From Paenibacillus sp. JZ16 (GTDB taxonomy: Bacteria > Bacillota > Bacilli > Paenibacillales > Paenibacillaceae), in assembly GCF_015326965.1 (NCBI RefSeq), contig NZ_CP017659.1:2666001-2730000 (forward strand): a stretch of DNA of 64,000 nucleotides, given 5' to 3'. Shown piece after piece: positions 30,289-38,274 of this stretch (position 1 is its first letter; the number at the start of each line of letters is the position of its first letter). The notes under the pieces are model-generated. The model made no database searches. It was not told where the DNA came from and saw nothing but the letters and a program-made list of their open reading frames with translations. Position numbers and translations under genes: made by a program.

Positions 30289-30452
30289 CTAAACTGATGG
30301 CGTCATGATGGGCAACATGACAATGAAGGTCGTTCCTTCACCTGGCTCGCTTTCGACTCGGATATCACCTTGATGTAGAGATACGATCATTTAACGATGG
30401 CGAGTTCATACCGCTGCCGTCATACTTACGACTGTGAGAACGTTCGGCTTTG
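30289..30452 (-). pseudogene. Remnant of a sensor histidine kinase C-terminus
   Basis: Minus-strand translation gives kinase ATPase-domain ends in different frames. One frame reads TKAERSHSRKYDGSG, like the linker before the G2 box; a shifted frame reads LAIVK; a third reads IVSLHQGDIRVESEPGEGTT then FIVMLPIMTP and a stop at 30291-30289. Together they resemble ...[27 protein letters not shown], broken by at least two frameshifts. The rest of the gene is missing; the PQQ-protein gene ends just upstream at 30477. This explains most of the 440-base gap at 30037-30476. Confidence 0.75.
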
Positions 30453-30476
30453 GTCCTCAATGGAAATCGACTTGCG

Positions 30477-31685
30477 TTACTGGGAGGCAGCAGCTTTCTT
30501 GACGCCGCTGATCTGCCCACCATGCTGAACGACAATCACGTCTTGTCCGATAAGCGTCGGCAATGGAGTGCCTTTGTATTGAGCGGAGGCCAGCGTACGT
30601 CCGCTGTTCGTATCGAGCGTCAACAGCTTGCCGTTGTCCAGTCTTACATAGGCAAGGCCCGCATCCCCGAGGGACCATTCGGCCACTCCCGCTTCGAAAG
30701 CATAAGTTTTATCCGGGTCGGCCTTAGAACGACTATCCGTCGGGAATCGGGAAACTACAGCTTTCTTCTGAGTCTCGTCATACTTTTCAATGACATAGAA
30801 ATATTCCCCATCGGATACGACATCGGATGCACTTTGATCTTCCACGAAATCCACGGGTATATAGGATCGGGTAGCCATAATTTTCCCATTGGTCAGATTC
30901 ATTTCATCGATGTTCGCTGCATATCCGGCATCGATGCCTTCGGTTACGTCACGCGTATAGAACGACTTATCGTTCGAGAAGAGAATGTCCTGGTGGTCAC
31001 CGTCGGTCTGTTTCCATTTTACTTTGCCGTTCTGAGCATCGATTCCCTGTAACCCGCTCGTGGTTAATGCTCCGTCGATAATCGTGGTTGCGACAAGGAT
31101 TTTTCCCGTTTGGAGCAGTTTGTACCCATGGGCGCTGCCCTTCAATTTCCACTTAACCTTCCCGTTTGATGCGTTGTACGCCGTCAGCCCATACGCATCC
31201 CCGACATAGATCACACCATCGGCTGCATGCAAACTGAGGTTCACATAGCTTTCTTTCTTTCCTGGCTGGGATTGTGTTTTAACTTTCCATTGCAGCTTGC
31301 CGGTTACAGCATTGAGCTTAATTAATCGGCCTGTCGCATCCGTAAACCATACCGATTGGCCATCCGTTACGGTCTGTGAGACGGCAGCGGCGGGATACGT
31401 CCAGCGGGTTTTGCCTGCCAACGCGTCAAAAGCAATATATTTCTTCCCAACGGTATAATATAAGTTGTTCTTAATTAATGTGGTTTGGGGGCTAATCCGG
31501 CTTGGATCTCCCAACGTCTTCGTCCAAATCGGCTTCAGGCTGTGGGAAGACTTGTCCACAGCAGACGCAGCAGCTGCGACATGCCCCGGCCCTGGCAGCA
31601 CGGAAGAGATTGGCGATGCGAGAAGAGCTACGGCCATGCCTGTTGTGACGAGTCGAGTAACGGTTTTCTTTTGAATGGTATACAT
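30477..31685 (-). CDS. Secreted PQQ-like beta-propeller repeat protein
   Basis: A 402-residue exported protein. The signal peptide ends around HVAAAASA (residue 41). The rest is PQQ-type blades with the usual W-alternation (KYIAFDALAGKTRWTYPA, RLIKLNAVTGKLQWKVKT, GLTAYNASNGKVKWKLKG, GLQGIDAQNGKVKWKQTD), making an eight-bladed propeller likely. In Gram-positive bacteria such proteins are often scaffolds or wall-associated and do not bind PQQ. ATG at 31685 follows GGAGGAATAACATCC. Its 3' neighbour is a kinase remnant, so it may once have been part of a sensing locus. Function unknown. Confidence 0.87.
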   Translation of the reverse strand: MYTIQKKTVTRLVTTGMAVALLASPISSVLPGPGHVAAAASAVDKSSHSLKPIWTKTLGDPSRISPQTTLIKNNLYYTVGKKYIAFDALAGKTRWTYPAAAVSQTVTDGQSVWFTDATGRLIKLNAVTGKLQWKVKTQSQPGKKESYVNLSLHAADGVIYVGDAYGLTAYNASNGKVKWKLKGSAHGYKLLQTGKILVATTIIDGALTTSGLQGIDAQNGKVKWKQTDGDHQDILFSNDKSFYTRDVTEGIDAGYAANIDEMNLTNGKIMATRSYIPVDFVEDQSASDVVSDGEYFYVIEKYDETQKKAVVSRFPTDSRSKADPDKTYAFEAGVAEWSLGDAGLAYVRLDNGKLLTLDTNSGRTLASAQYKGTPLPTLIGQDVIVVQHGGQISGVKKAAASQ

Positions 31686-32042
31686 GGATGTTATTCCTCC
31701 TATGACTGAATATACATATCAGACGTTAAGATCGAGATAAGGTTGCATGAAAATACTAAAAAACCCATAAAATATATAAATATATTAAAATATCCAAAGA
31801 TCAGTCATTCAACGAATCTATGAAAAGGCTGCGCCAACTCACAACGGGGTATTGAGTCGGAGAATCCATAACATGTTGAGAGTCCGTGTGAAAACGGAAT
31901 CATGCTTTTTCTTTCTGACTGGGATCACATGTTATTGTAGTATGACTAATTAGTTTTTTCAAGAACTAAATGGTTTTTGTGCAGATATAAGAAATGACGC
32001 ATTCGTTGGATAGCTAAGACCCATTAAATGCATCATCGTTGT
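31686..32042 (-). promoter_or_regulatory. AT-rich intergenic region with the PQQ-protein promoter
   Basis: On the minus strand TTGAAT (complement of 31807-31812) and TTTAAT (complement of 31784-31789) are 17 bases apart. An overlapping alternative is TTGGAT at 31797-31792 with TATTTT at 31774-31769. Both would read into the PQQ-protein gene. A weak stem near 31951-31968 lies past the XRE gene. No coding sequence is seen. Confidence 0.45.
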
Positions 32043-32249
32043 TTAGTCGAATATAAACAGCTCCTCAATGGGCGCTCCCACCACCCGCGAAATATCGATC
32101 GCCAGCTTTAGCGAGGGATTATATTTCCCCGCCTCCAGACGGATGATGGTCTCTCTTCGAACCCCGACCTTGCCCGCCAACTCGTCCTGGGTCATCCCCG
32201 CTAACTGCCTGTACTTTTTTAAATTGCATTTGAATGGTTCCATCGGCAT
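32043..32249 (-). CDS. XRE-family transcriptional regulator
   Basis: A 68-residue single-domain helix-turn-helix protein of the Cro/CI type: [56 protein letters not shown]. Small regulators of this exact form often follow a DUF3796 or similar membrane gene. The start is either ATG at 32249 or the ATG two codons later, which lies better behind AGGTGG. It is last in the ABC exporter operon and may control it, perhaps through the palindrome at 34759-34774. Confidence 0.9.
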   Translation of the reverse strand: MPMEPFKCNLKKYRQLAGMTQDELAGKVGVRRETIIRLEAGKYNPSLKLAIDISRVVGAPIEELFIFD

Positions 32250-32253
32250 CCAC

Positions 32254-32634
32254 CTAACAATATTTATCCAGATAATAAAAAGTTATGGAATACGTCAGAA
32301 ACGTAGCTGCCCAACCCGCTGCGCTCACGATGATCATGAATTCTCTTGTTCCGAAGGGAAACATGCTGCCGATTCCGATAATAAACAAACATACGGCCGG
32401 CACCCACATGGTGATGGACCGCGCCTTCTGAGCATTCATGTAATACCGCTCATCCGGCATCTCCTCCGCCAGCTTCCCATGGAAATAGAAACTGAAAAAG
32501 CTGAAAAAACTAAAGTAAAACAAAAATGACGGATCATGGGTCTTGAAATACTGAAGGCCATTAAACCCCAACAAACCAAGCAGCCATCCGTGCTTACCGA
32601 TTCGTACGTAACGCTTCTTCTGTCCCTTATACAT
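32254..32634 (-). CDS. DUF3796-like membrane protein
   Basis: A 126-residue protein with about four hydrophobic helices. It has the aromatic stretch [19 protein letters not shown] and the following [13 protein letters not shown], both of which I associate with the DUF3796 family. It overlaps the stop of the permease gene by eight bases and precedes the XRE regulator by four. Families of this kind often accompany small XRE regulators and are thought to sense or modulate them at the membrane; this is inference. Confidence 0.75.
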   Translation of the reverse strand: MYKGQKKRYVRIGKHGWLLGLLGFNGLQYFKTHDPSFLFYFSFFSFFSFYFHGKLAEEMPDERYYMNAQKARSITMWVPAVCLFIIGIGSMFPFGTREFMIIVSAAGWAATFLTYSITFYYLDKYC

Positions 32635-33850
32635 TCCTGATTCCTCTCCTGCGGTTAAAAATCAAAACCATCTCTGTCCCTACCAGCAGAGCGATCATAT
32701 ACACGGCCGGCTTCATGCTTATTACCGTGACCGCCAATAAACACATGATGAGCGGAACGGCATATTTTCGGGGATGATGCCATAAGTCGCTCTCCACCTT
32801 CCAACGGAAAACGGGATGTTTCCATTCGAGCCAAACGGTCGAAATGGCGCATTGGGCGGCAAATAACACACTAAGTACATAATACATGATTTCCACCGAT
32901 CCATGAAACAGTTGCCAGCATGCTAAGTAGATCGTATATATGAATAAGTTTACTGCCAGTATAAACAGCCCATACGGAACCACTATACGTTGAAGCTGGC
33001 CGGGCAGCATTTGGATTTTCCGGTAAAGTCCGCGATTACTCGACAGCAGGATGCCGATCGGCGTGTTGAAGGATAGAACCGCGAATCCAAGCGGCAGGTA
33101 CGAGGCAAGATGCATCTGCTCCAGCATGAACGCCATGAAGCCTGCAAATAAACATAATGCAATCGTATTGTATAAATAGCTTTTATGGGAAAATAGGTAG
33201 CGTGCAATATACCGCAGGAACGAAGAGCTTCGAACCGGTACTGCATGGCTATCCTTCATCTTCAAGTTCTTGTAGAATCGGTAAGAATCCGTCCGAAGCA
33301 GCACGAACCCTTGGAGGAGGCTGCTGATCAGCAGTCCCGTCAAACGAAAGAAGGGCTCAGGGAGCAGATAGAGTGCCGCTTGGAGGAGCATCAAGAGACA
33401 GGCTGTCATCCTTTTACCGCTGTTCAGTAAGGCAAATACCACGAAAGCAGTCAGGCCCGCATTCAAGAAGCTAAGCAGAAATGCCGGTACATGCATAGCC
33501 GTAAATGACGAATATGCCATATAGAAAACGAGAATGTACGAAGTCTTGGTAACCAAGGTATATAGTGCTACCGCAAGAAAATAAGCTGCGTTGAACTTGC
33601 TTGGCCTGAATGGAAGCATGAACGCCCCCTTCAGCTTCCTCCGGTTATCGTCCGAGGACAGAGTTTTCAGCACAATCCCGAACGTAAATACGGAAATGGC
33701 CGTCATGAATACAAGTAAGGATACCTCGTAATGGCGATCCAGGCTGCTCAGCGCCGCAAAGATAGCAGCTAAGGCTATGGCATGCTTCCACAATCGGTCG
33801 TAGCTTGACCCCAGGAGCTTTTTGGCGAATCCATGAAATGTCGAGATCAC
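32627..33850 (-). CDS. ABC exporter membrane subunit
   Basis: A 407-residue polytopic protein with about ten hydrophobic segments, starting with GTG in a GTGA overlap with the ATPase stop. Coupled position and topology make it the permease of the exporter. No closer family is recognised. The loops are basic and there is no large extracytoplasmic domain, unlike BceB-type permeases. Confidence 0.78.
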   Translation of the reverse strand: MISTFHGFAKKLLGSSYDRLWKHAIALAAIFAALSSLDRHYEVSLLVFMTAISVFTFGIVLKTLSSDDNRRKLKGAFMLPFRPSKFNAAYFLAVALYTLVTKTSYILVFYMAYSSFTAMHVPAFLLSFLNAGLTAFVVFALLNSGKRMTACLLMLLQAALYLLPEPFFRLTGLLISSLLQGFVLLRTDSYRFYKNLKMKDSHAVPVRSSSFLRYIARYLFSHKSYLYNTIALCLFAGFMAFMLEQMHLASYLPLGFAVLSFNTPIGILLSSNRGLYRKIQMLPGQLQRIVVPYGLFILAVNLFIYTIYLACWQLFHGSVEIMYYVLSVLFAAQCAISTVWLEWKHPVFRWKVESDLWHHPRKYAVPLIMCLLAVTVISMKPAVYMIALLVGTEMVLIFNRRRGIRNV

Positions 33851-34554
33851 TTGTTCAGTACCCCTCTAATAAACTCGGGATCCATGTCTCCCTGCAAAAA
33901 GGTATGACGGATGGATCCGGACTCCAAAATGATGATGCTGTCTGATGTTAGACATAAACTCTCCAGAACGTGAGAAGAAAACAAGATCGTCCCATGGCTC
34001 CTGTACTCGTTCATCATTTGATACAGAAATTCCGTGCTTTCGAAATCCAGTCCGTTGACCGGCTCATCCAACAGCAGCAGCTCCGGGCGCAATGCAAATC
34101 CCGTGATCAGGTAGGCCTTCCTCCTGCTGCCCATCGATAATTGGCCCAAGTACGCGTTCCGGTAATTCTGAAAATGGAAACCTGCAACGAGCTCGTCCAA
34201 GATATCGTGACGGACCTCTTGTCCGTAGGATTGAAACACATGCCTTACATACTCCTCGAACGTGAAATACTCAAACGACTCGTCCTCCGAGAACACGGTA
34301 TATCGATTACGTTTAAATGCAGGGCTTGTCAGCGAAGTTCCCTCGTTCTTCCACTGCAGCCGCTCCAGCGAATAATGCCGGTGAATGCCGCTCAGGACAT
34401 GGAGCAGCGTGCTCTTGCCGGCCCCGTTCAATCCCACCAAACCTATGATCTGATTAGGGCCAATCTCCAAATTAAGATTCGAGATGACGGGGACTGTTTC
34501 CGCACGGTACCAAGCAGCTAGCCCCTTCATGCTTAATAAATGCCGAGGCTCCAC
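33847..34554 (-). CDS. ABC exporter ATP-binding protein
   Basis: An ATPase of about 235 residues. Walker A is GLNGAGKST near residue 42, the signature region LSMGSRRKAY near 132, Walker B LLLLDEPVNGLDF near 152 and switch His SSHVLES near 186. The signature LSMGS is weaker than LSGGQ, as in many ABC-2 exporters. The frame is open to 34671 but that stretch overlaps the small upstream gene. GTG at 34554, six bases after its stop, gives a usual N-terminus (MEPRHLLSMKGLAAWY). The ribosome site is very close to this start, so coupling with the upstream gene is assumed. Confidence 0.85.
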   Translation of the reverse strand: MEPRHLLSMKGLAAWYRAETVPVISNLNLEIGPNQIIGLVGLNGAGKSTLLHVLSGIHRHYSLERLQWKNEGTSLTSPAFKRNRYTVFSEDESFEYFTFEEYVRHVFQSYGQEVRHDILDELVAGFHFQNYRNAYLGQLSMGSRRKAYLITGFALRPELLLLDEPVNGLDFESTEFLYQMMNEYRSHGTILFSSHVLESLCLTSDSIIILESGSIRHTFLQGDMDPEFIRGVLNK

Positions 34555-34558
34555 CCCC

Positions 34559-34717
34559 TCATTGCTTGCCAACTTTCCAACGTTTCCAGCCTGCATAAAC
34601 AAAAAGAACGCCTCCTGCCAAAAATAATAGAGCCAGCGGGTACGACTGTTGGGTAAGTCTTTGGATGGCAATACCGATCCAGAGCAGTCCCATCGCGAAT
34701 CGGAGAATGATTTTCAT
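34559..34717 (-). CDS. Small membrane protein heading the ABC exporter operon
   Basis: A 52-residue protein made almost entirely of two hydrophobic helices (LRFAMGLLWIGIAIQRL and YPLALLFLAGGVLFVYAGW) with a basic tail, KRWKVGKQ. ATG at 34717 after AAAGGGG is chosen; the longer frame to 34786 would begin upstream of the likely transcript start. Its position directly before the ATPase suggests an accessory of the exporter. Not recognised as a named family. Confidence 0.7.
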   Translation of the reverse strand: MKIILRFAMGLLWIGIAIQRLTQQSYPLALLFLAGGVLFVYAGWKRWKVGKQ

Positions 34718-34758
34718 CGCTAATACCCCTTTCGATAGTGATGTATTTGTAACTTTAT

Positions 34759-34793
34759 GTGATAAATATATCACCCTATGATTCAAGCGTCAA
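34759..34793 (-). promoter_or_regulatory. Promoter and perfect 16-base palindrome of the ABC exporter operon
   Basis: Minus-strand -35 TTGACG (complement of 34788-34793) and -10 TATATT (complement of 34765-34770) are spaced by 17. GTGATA-AATA-TATCAC at 34759-34774 is a perfect inverted repeat covering the -10, so a repressor site is likely. The XRE protein at the end of the operon is the nearest candidate. Confidence 0.72.
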
Positions 34794-34880
34794 ATGGGAT
34801 CACGAATTGACATACGTCAGGTAAACTTTTACAATACGGGACGTATATCCGTTAAAACTTTATAATCTGGAGTGAATACG

Positions 34881-35312
34881 ATGCAAATTCGATTGATGAC
34901 CGACAAAGATATGGACAGCCTCATTGACATTTGGCTGGCCGCCTCGAAGGAGGCCCACCATTTCATTTCACCCGAATACTGGGAATCCAAGCAAAAGGAC
35001 ATGCGCGACGTCTATTTGCCAATGGCCGATACCTATGTGCTGGAGGAAGCGGGCGCCACGGTAGGCTTTATATCGACCGTTCAGCATGCCTTGGCCGCTT
35101 TGTTCGTTCACCCTGGCGATCAGGGCAAGGGTTATGGCCGGGCTCTTCTTCAATTCGTGAAGGAACGCAGCCCTAAACTCGAGCTCAAGGTATATAAAGA
35201 GAACGGGAACGCTTTTCGTTTTTATTCCCGGAACGGCTTTTCCGTCGTTGAAGAAACCATCGACGAGGATACCGGTCAGGCGGAATTCGTCATGGCCTGG
35301 GAAGAACGATAA
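34881..35312 (+). CDS. GNAT-family N-acetyltransferase
   Basis: A 143-residue acetyltransferase. Motif A, the acetyl-CoA loop, is ALFVHPGDQGKGYGRALLQFV near residues 72-92 and motif B is FYSRNGFSVVEE near 118. ATG at 34881 lies six bases after GGAGTG; the GTG at 34872 overlaps that site and is rejected. It is monocistronic, diverging from the ABC exporter operon and closed by a strong terminator. The substrate amine cannot be predicted. Confidence 0.9.
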   Translation: MQIRLMTDKDMDSLIDIWLAASKEAHHFISPEYWESKQKDMRDVYLPMADTYVLEEAGATVGFISTVQHALAALFVHPGDQGKGYGRALLQFVKERSPKLELKVYKENGNAFRFYSRNGFSVVEETIDEDTGQAEFVMAWEER

Positions 35313-35337
35313 ACGGCATCATGCGCCTTTATATTCA

Positions 35338-35391
35338 AACAGACAGAAGGTGACCGGAATTTGTCCGGTCACCTTCTGCCTGTTTTTTTAA
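35338..35391 (+). terminator. Rho-independent terminator after the acetyltransferase
   Basis: AGAAGGTGACCGGA pairs with TCCGGTCACCTTCT around a short loop, with flanking AAACAG/CTGTTT pairing, then seven T. Confidence 0.95.
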
Positions 35392-35393
35392 AC

Positions 35394-35421
35394 TGAACCT
35401 ATTGATGTCTCAGAGCGAATA
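35394..35421 (+). promoter_or_regulatory. Possible ECF-type promoter of the sigma factor operon
   Basis: TGAACC at 35394-35399 and CGAATA at 35416-35421 are 16 bases apart, resembling ECF promoters (-35 with GAAC, -10 starting CG). Autoregulation of an ECF operon is common. AAAGGAGG follows before the TTG start. Confidence 0.4.
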
Positions 35422-35454
35422 TATAGGTGAGGTCACATTAAAGGAGGAGCAAGC

Positions 35455-36033
35455 TTGCAAGGTTCAGACTTAACGCCGTGGCTGCAAAGACTAAAGGAGG
35501 GGGACAAGGAAGCATTCCGGTATGTTTATGATCTAACCGTCGATAATGTGTACCGAACTGTGGCTCTTCTTGTATCCGGCCGGCAGGATATAGAGGATAT
35601 CATGAATGAAATCTATTTGAAGCTTTGGCTCTCTCTTCCGAACTATGACCCTAGTCGTCCCTTTCGGAATTGGCTGCACGGAATCACAATCCGGCAGGTT
35701 CAGGACTGGAGACGCAAAAAATGGCGAAAATTCCGGCTGTTCGAGCGTCAAAAGTTGCTTGAAATCGAGCCTGAACACCCCCAGACGGACCGGGTCATTA
35801 TGCTGAACGAGACAAGCCGCGAAATGCTTGATATTCTTAACCATTTATCTTACAAGCTTCGAATGGTTGTCGTTCTCCGCTATTATCACGAATACAGCAT
35901 AAGCGAGATTTCCGAGCTGCTCGAGATTCCCATGGGGACCGTCAAGTCCAGGCACCACCAAGCCATGAAAGAGCTGCGTAAACACTCGATACTCCTGGAT
36001 CACGAAGAAGGAGGTGATTGCTTTGTCCATTGA
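35455..36033 (+). CDS. ECF-subfamily RNA polymerase sigma factor
   Basis: A 192-residue sigma-70 factor. Region 2 is FRYVYDLTVDNVYRTVALLVSGRQDIEDIMNEIYLKLW, with FRNWLHGITIRQVQDWRRKK, and region 4 is LNHLSYKLRMVVVLRYYHEYSISEISELLEIPMGTVKSRHHQAMKELRK. The start is TTG at 35455 after AAAGGAGGAGCAAGC. The stop overlaps the anti-sigma gene by 11 bases, so the two are translationally coupled. Probably controls envelope-stress genes, including its own operon. Confidence 0.93.
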   Translation: MQGSDLTPWLQRLKEGDKEAFRYVYDLTVDNVYRTVALLVSGRQDIEDIMNEIYLKLWLSLPNYDPSRPFRNWLHGITIRQVQDWRRKKWRKFRLFERQKLLEIEPEHPQTDRVIMLNETSREMLDILNHLSYKLRMVVVLRYYHEYSISEISELLEIPMGTVKSRHHQAMKELRKHSILLDHEEGGDCFVH

Positions 36034-37165
36034 AGAACAGTTAAAAGATCAAATGCACCGTGCCGCCAATCATATGGCGACCCCTCAGGATATTTATGAC
36101 CGTGTATGGAAGTCAACCGAGAGAAACATTTCAAACCAAGACCCGTTAACCAGAAGATCCCGCAATCGAGGTTTCATTCGACAAGCCTTGGTCATAAGCA
36201 CAGTCGCTGGTTTATTAGGTATTAGCATCGTATCCTCGGCCTTTATCTCCCCCGCGATGGCCGAAACCTTAAGCCGAATTCCGCTGATGCATAATGTATT
36301 CAAGCTCGCCGGGGATTTGGGATTGCAGACAGCCGAACAACATGGGTTGGCGAAGGAGACTCATTATCATGACACACATGACAATTATACCCTGACGGCG
36401 TCACAGGTCATATTTGACGGTTTGCGCGGAGGCATTGCGCTTCAACTGGACGAGACAGGGCACCCCGCCTCTCTGTACGATCCTTACGCCCGCAGGCAGT
36501 CCGAAGATTCATCTCCAAAAAGCAAGGGTTCCTTTGGATCGATGAAAGCATTCGTGAATGGAGAAGAAGCAGGCATTACATGGGATATCGGTCCCGGCAG
36601 CGATACCGGATCGGCTATCGTGACGATTACCGGGGAATCCTTGGACGGAGTTACCCGTAGAACTCCGTTACCTGCAGCGTTTGATTTGACGCTGGAAATT
36701 AGACTCGAGATGATCCCGGAGCCTTTTGTTCTACACATTCCGATGCAAAAAAATACGGATAACCATGCCCTGTATCCCGCTGCGCAAAAAGCGTCGGGGG
36801 ATATCAGCTGGGAGCTGGAAGAAATGGAGCGTTCCCCCCTTTCCACCCGCTTTGAACTGGTGTTAAAGGATCGTTCTCCGGATGATCGATCCCTGTTTTT
36901 TGAGATTGTCGATCAGAACGGCAAAGAGATTAGATTGGTAGACCGATATGGATATGATATGAAGCAAGGTTACCGTCGTTATGACATGCTGTACGAGCCC
37001 CTTCCTTCCGATACGCAGTCGTTAACAATCAAGCCGTTTCGGTATGCATACGAAGATGCGATTGAGAATGAAAAAGAGAGAAAAACGGCCAACGGTTCTT
37101 GGAAGAAGGAATATATCCCCGCTCTAGAAATGACGATACCTATTGAGGGAGAACAGAATAAATGA
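36023..37165 (+). CDS. Membrane anti-sigma factor with DUF4179-like domain
   Basis: A protein of about 380 residues. The cytoplasmic N-terminal region of about 55 residues (LKDQMHRAANHMATPQDIYDRVW) should bind the sigma factor. One transmembrane helix lies near residues 55-75 (ALVISTVAGLLGISIVSSAF), and a large outer domain matches the DUF4179 style (VFKLAGDLGLQTAEQHGL, then beta-rich sequence). TTG at 36023, five bases after AAGGAGGTG, is chosen over GTG at 36014, which is inside the ribosome site. It holds the sigma factor inactive until an envelope signal; the signal is unknown. Confidence 0.85.
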   Translation: MSIEEQLKDQMHRAANHMATPQDIYDRVWKSTERNISNQDPLTRRSRNRGFIRQALVISTVAGLLGISIVSSAFISPAMAETLSRIPLMHNVFKLAGDLGLQTAEQHGLAKETHYHDTHDNYTLTASQVIFDGLRGGIALQLDETGHPASLYDPYARRQSEDSSPKSKGSFGSMKAFVNGEEAGITWDIGPGSDTGSAIVTITGESLDGVTRRTPLPAAFDLTLEIRLEMIPEPFVLHIPMQKNTDNHALYPAAQKASGDISWELEEMERSPLSTRFELVLKDRSPDDRSLFFEIVDQNGKEIRLVDRYGYDMKQGYRRYDMLYEPLPSDTQSLTIKPFRYAYEDAIENEKERKTANGSWKKEYIPALEMTIPIEGEQNK

Positions 37166-37188
37166 TTCGAATCATAGGAGGACAAAAA

Positions 37189-38169
37189 ATGAACAAGCAT
37201 ATTAAAATGGTGACGATTCTGACCGCTGCAGGCCTTTTGCTGAACAGCACACCGGCTCTGACCGGCCATACTCACGCCGCCCAAACCCATTCCTCGGTGG
37301 CTGCGGTTTCATCTTTGAAAAAAATCGATGCCAAATTATTAACAGAGGCACAGAAAAGCCTTAAAGAAGTAACCGGTAAAAGCTATTCTTTCAGCAAGGC
37401 GGAAAAATGGAGCACAGGAAATGATACAGGCTGGACCCTGACGATTAAGGGAATCAAAAACGGTTACGTCAACATCGTCAATAATAAAGTGGACACCATT
37501 CAACTGGAACAAAAATGGGCCGATCTTCAAAACTCATACAAGCAGACGCTCCAATCCGTGCTCAAGGAGCTGAACGTGGAGACGCTTCCTGATTCCGTCA
37601 GCCTTTACAAATATGCCGCTTCGGGGAAACTTGAAATGTTTGCGAGCGTAAATAACCATTACATTACACTGTTAGATGGCGAAATCAAGCGGGTTATGTC
37701 CACCATGCCGCTCGAATCCGTATCTCAGGACATGCTGGATGCTGCAAATGCCGCTGTTGAAAGCTTCAATGGAATAAACCTGGGCAAATTGACGAAGGCA
37801 GCGTATGTTAAAGGACAGGACAGCAATCACGTGGAACTCCAATTCGAGGGTGACTCTCCTAAAACCCCGGTCTTCATAAACATCGAGGAAGGGGCGCATC
37901 GAATCACGAAAATAGAAGTAACGAGCTTACAAGATTCCGTAACCGAATATACCAAGGGGTACAACAAACTTATAAGCTATAGCGAAAACAAACTATTGCA
38001 AGCTGCGATTCCTGTGGCCAAGGCTGTCTTAAACCTGGACTTGTCCGACTACAAAATCTCCAAGGATAAAGACCGTCCGGGCGTCGTTCAGTTTACCAAG
38101 AAGAATGCACCATCCGTGAATGGAATGTATAATTCGAAAGGGCAGTTCTACCTTTTCGAGACGGAATAG
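37189..38169 (+). CDS. Secreted protein, paralogue of the one at 42313-43170
   Basis: A 326-residue exported protein. The signal peptide ends near THAAQTHSS (residue 33). Two similar regions are seen: AQKSLKEVTGKSYSFSKAEKW... near residue 50, and a C-terminal segment LDLSDYKISKDKDRPGVVQF then KKNAPSVNGMYNSKGQFYLF. Both align with the paralogue about 4 kb away. The fold looks alpha+beta with PepSY/YcdB-like spacing, but no family is assigned with confidence. ATG at 37189 after ATAGGAGGA is chosen; the frame start at 37162 overlaps the anti-sigma stop. Third gene of the ECF operon, so it may be the target or signal carrier of the system. Confidence 0.8.
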   Translation: MNKHIKMVTILTAAGLLLNSTPALTGHTHAAQTHSSVAAVSSLKKIDAKLLTEAQKSLKEVTGKSYSFSKAEKWSTGNDTGWTLTIKGIKNGYVNIVNNKVDTIQLEQKWADLQNSYKQTLQSVLKELNVETLPDSVSLYKYAASGKLEMFASVNNHYITLLDGEIKRVMSTMPLESVSQDMLDAANAAVESFNGINLGKLTKAAYVKGQDSNHVELQFEGDSPKTPVFINIEEGAHRITKIEVTSLQDSVTEYTKGYNKLISYSENKLLQAAIPVAKAVLNLDLSDYKISKDKDRPGVVQFTKKNAPSVNGMYNSKGQFYLFETE

Positions 38170-38189
38170 ATATTTTCAGAAATAAGCAC

Positions 38190-38226
38190 GAAGCGCCACG
38201 CAAGTTTTATTTTGCGTGGCGCTTTC
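38190..38226. terminator. Terminator after the ECF operon, usable from both sides
   Basis: AAGCGCCACGCAA pairs with TTGCGTGGCGCTT (13 perfect bases, 8-base loop), followed by TCTTGTT on the plus strand. It lies between the ECF operon and the convergent kinase gene. Confidence 0.88.
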
Positions 38227-38274
38227 TTGTTGGAAACGATGAATATGCTTTAACATCCCATTCGCTCCTTACAC

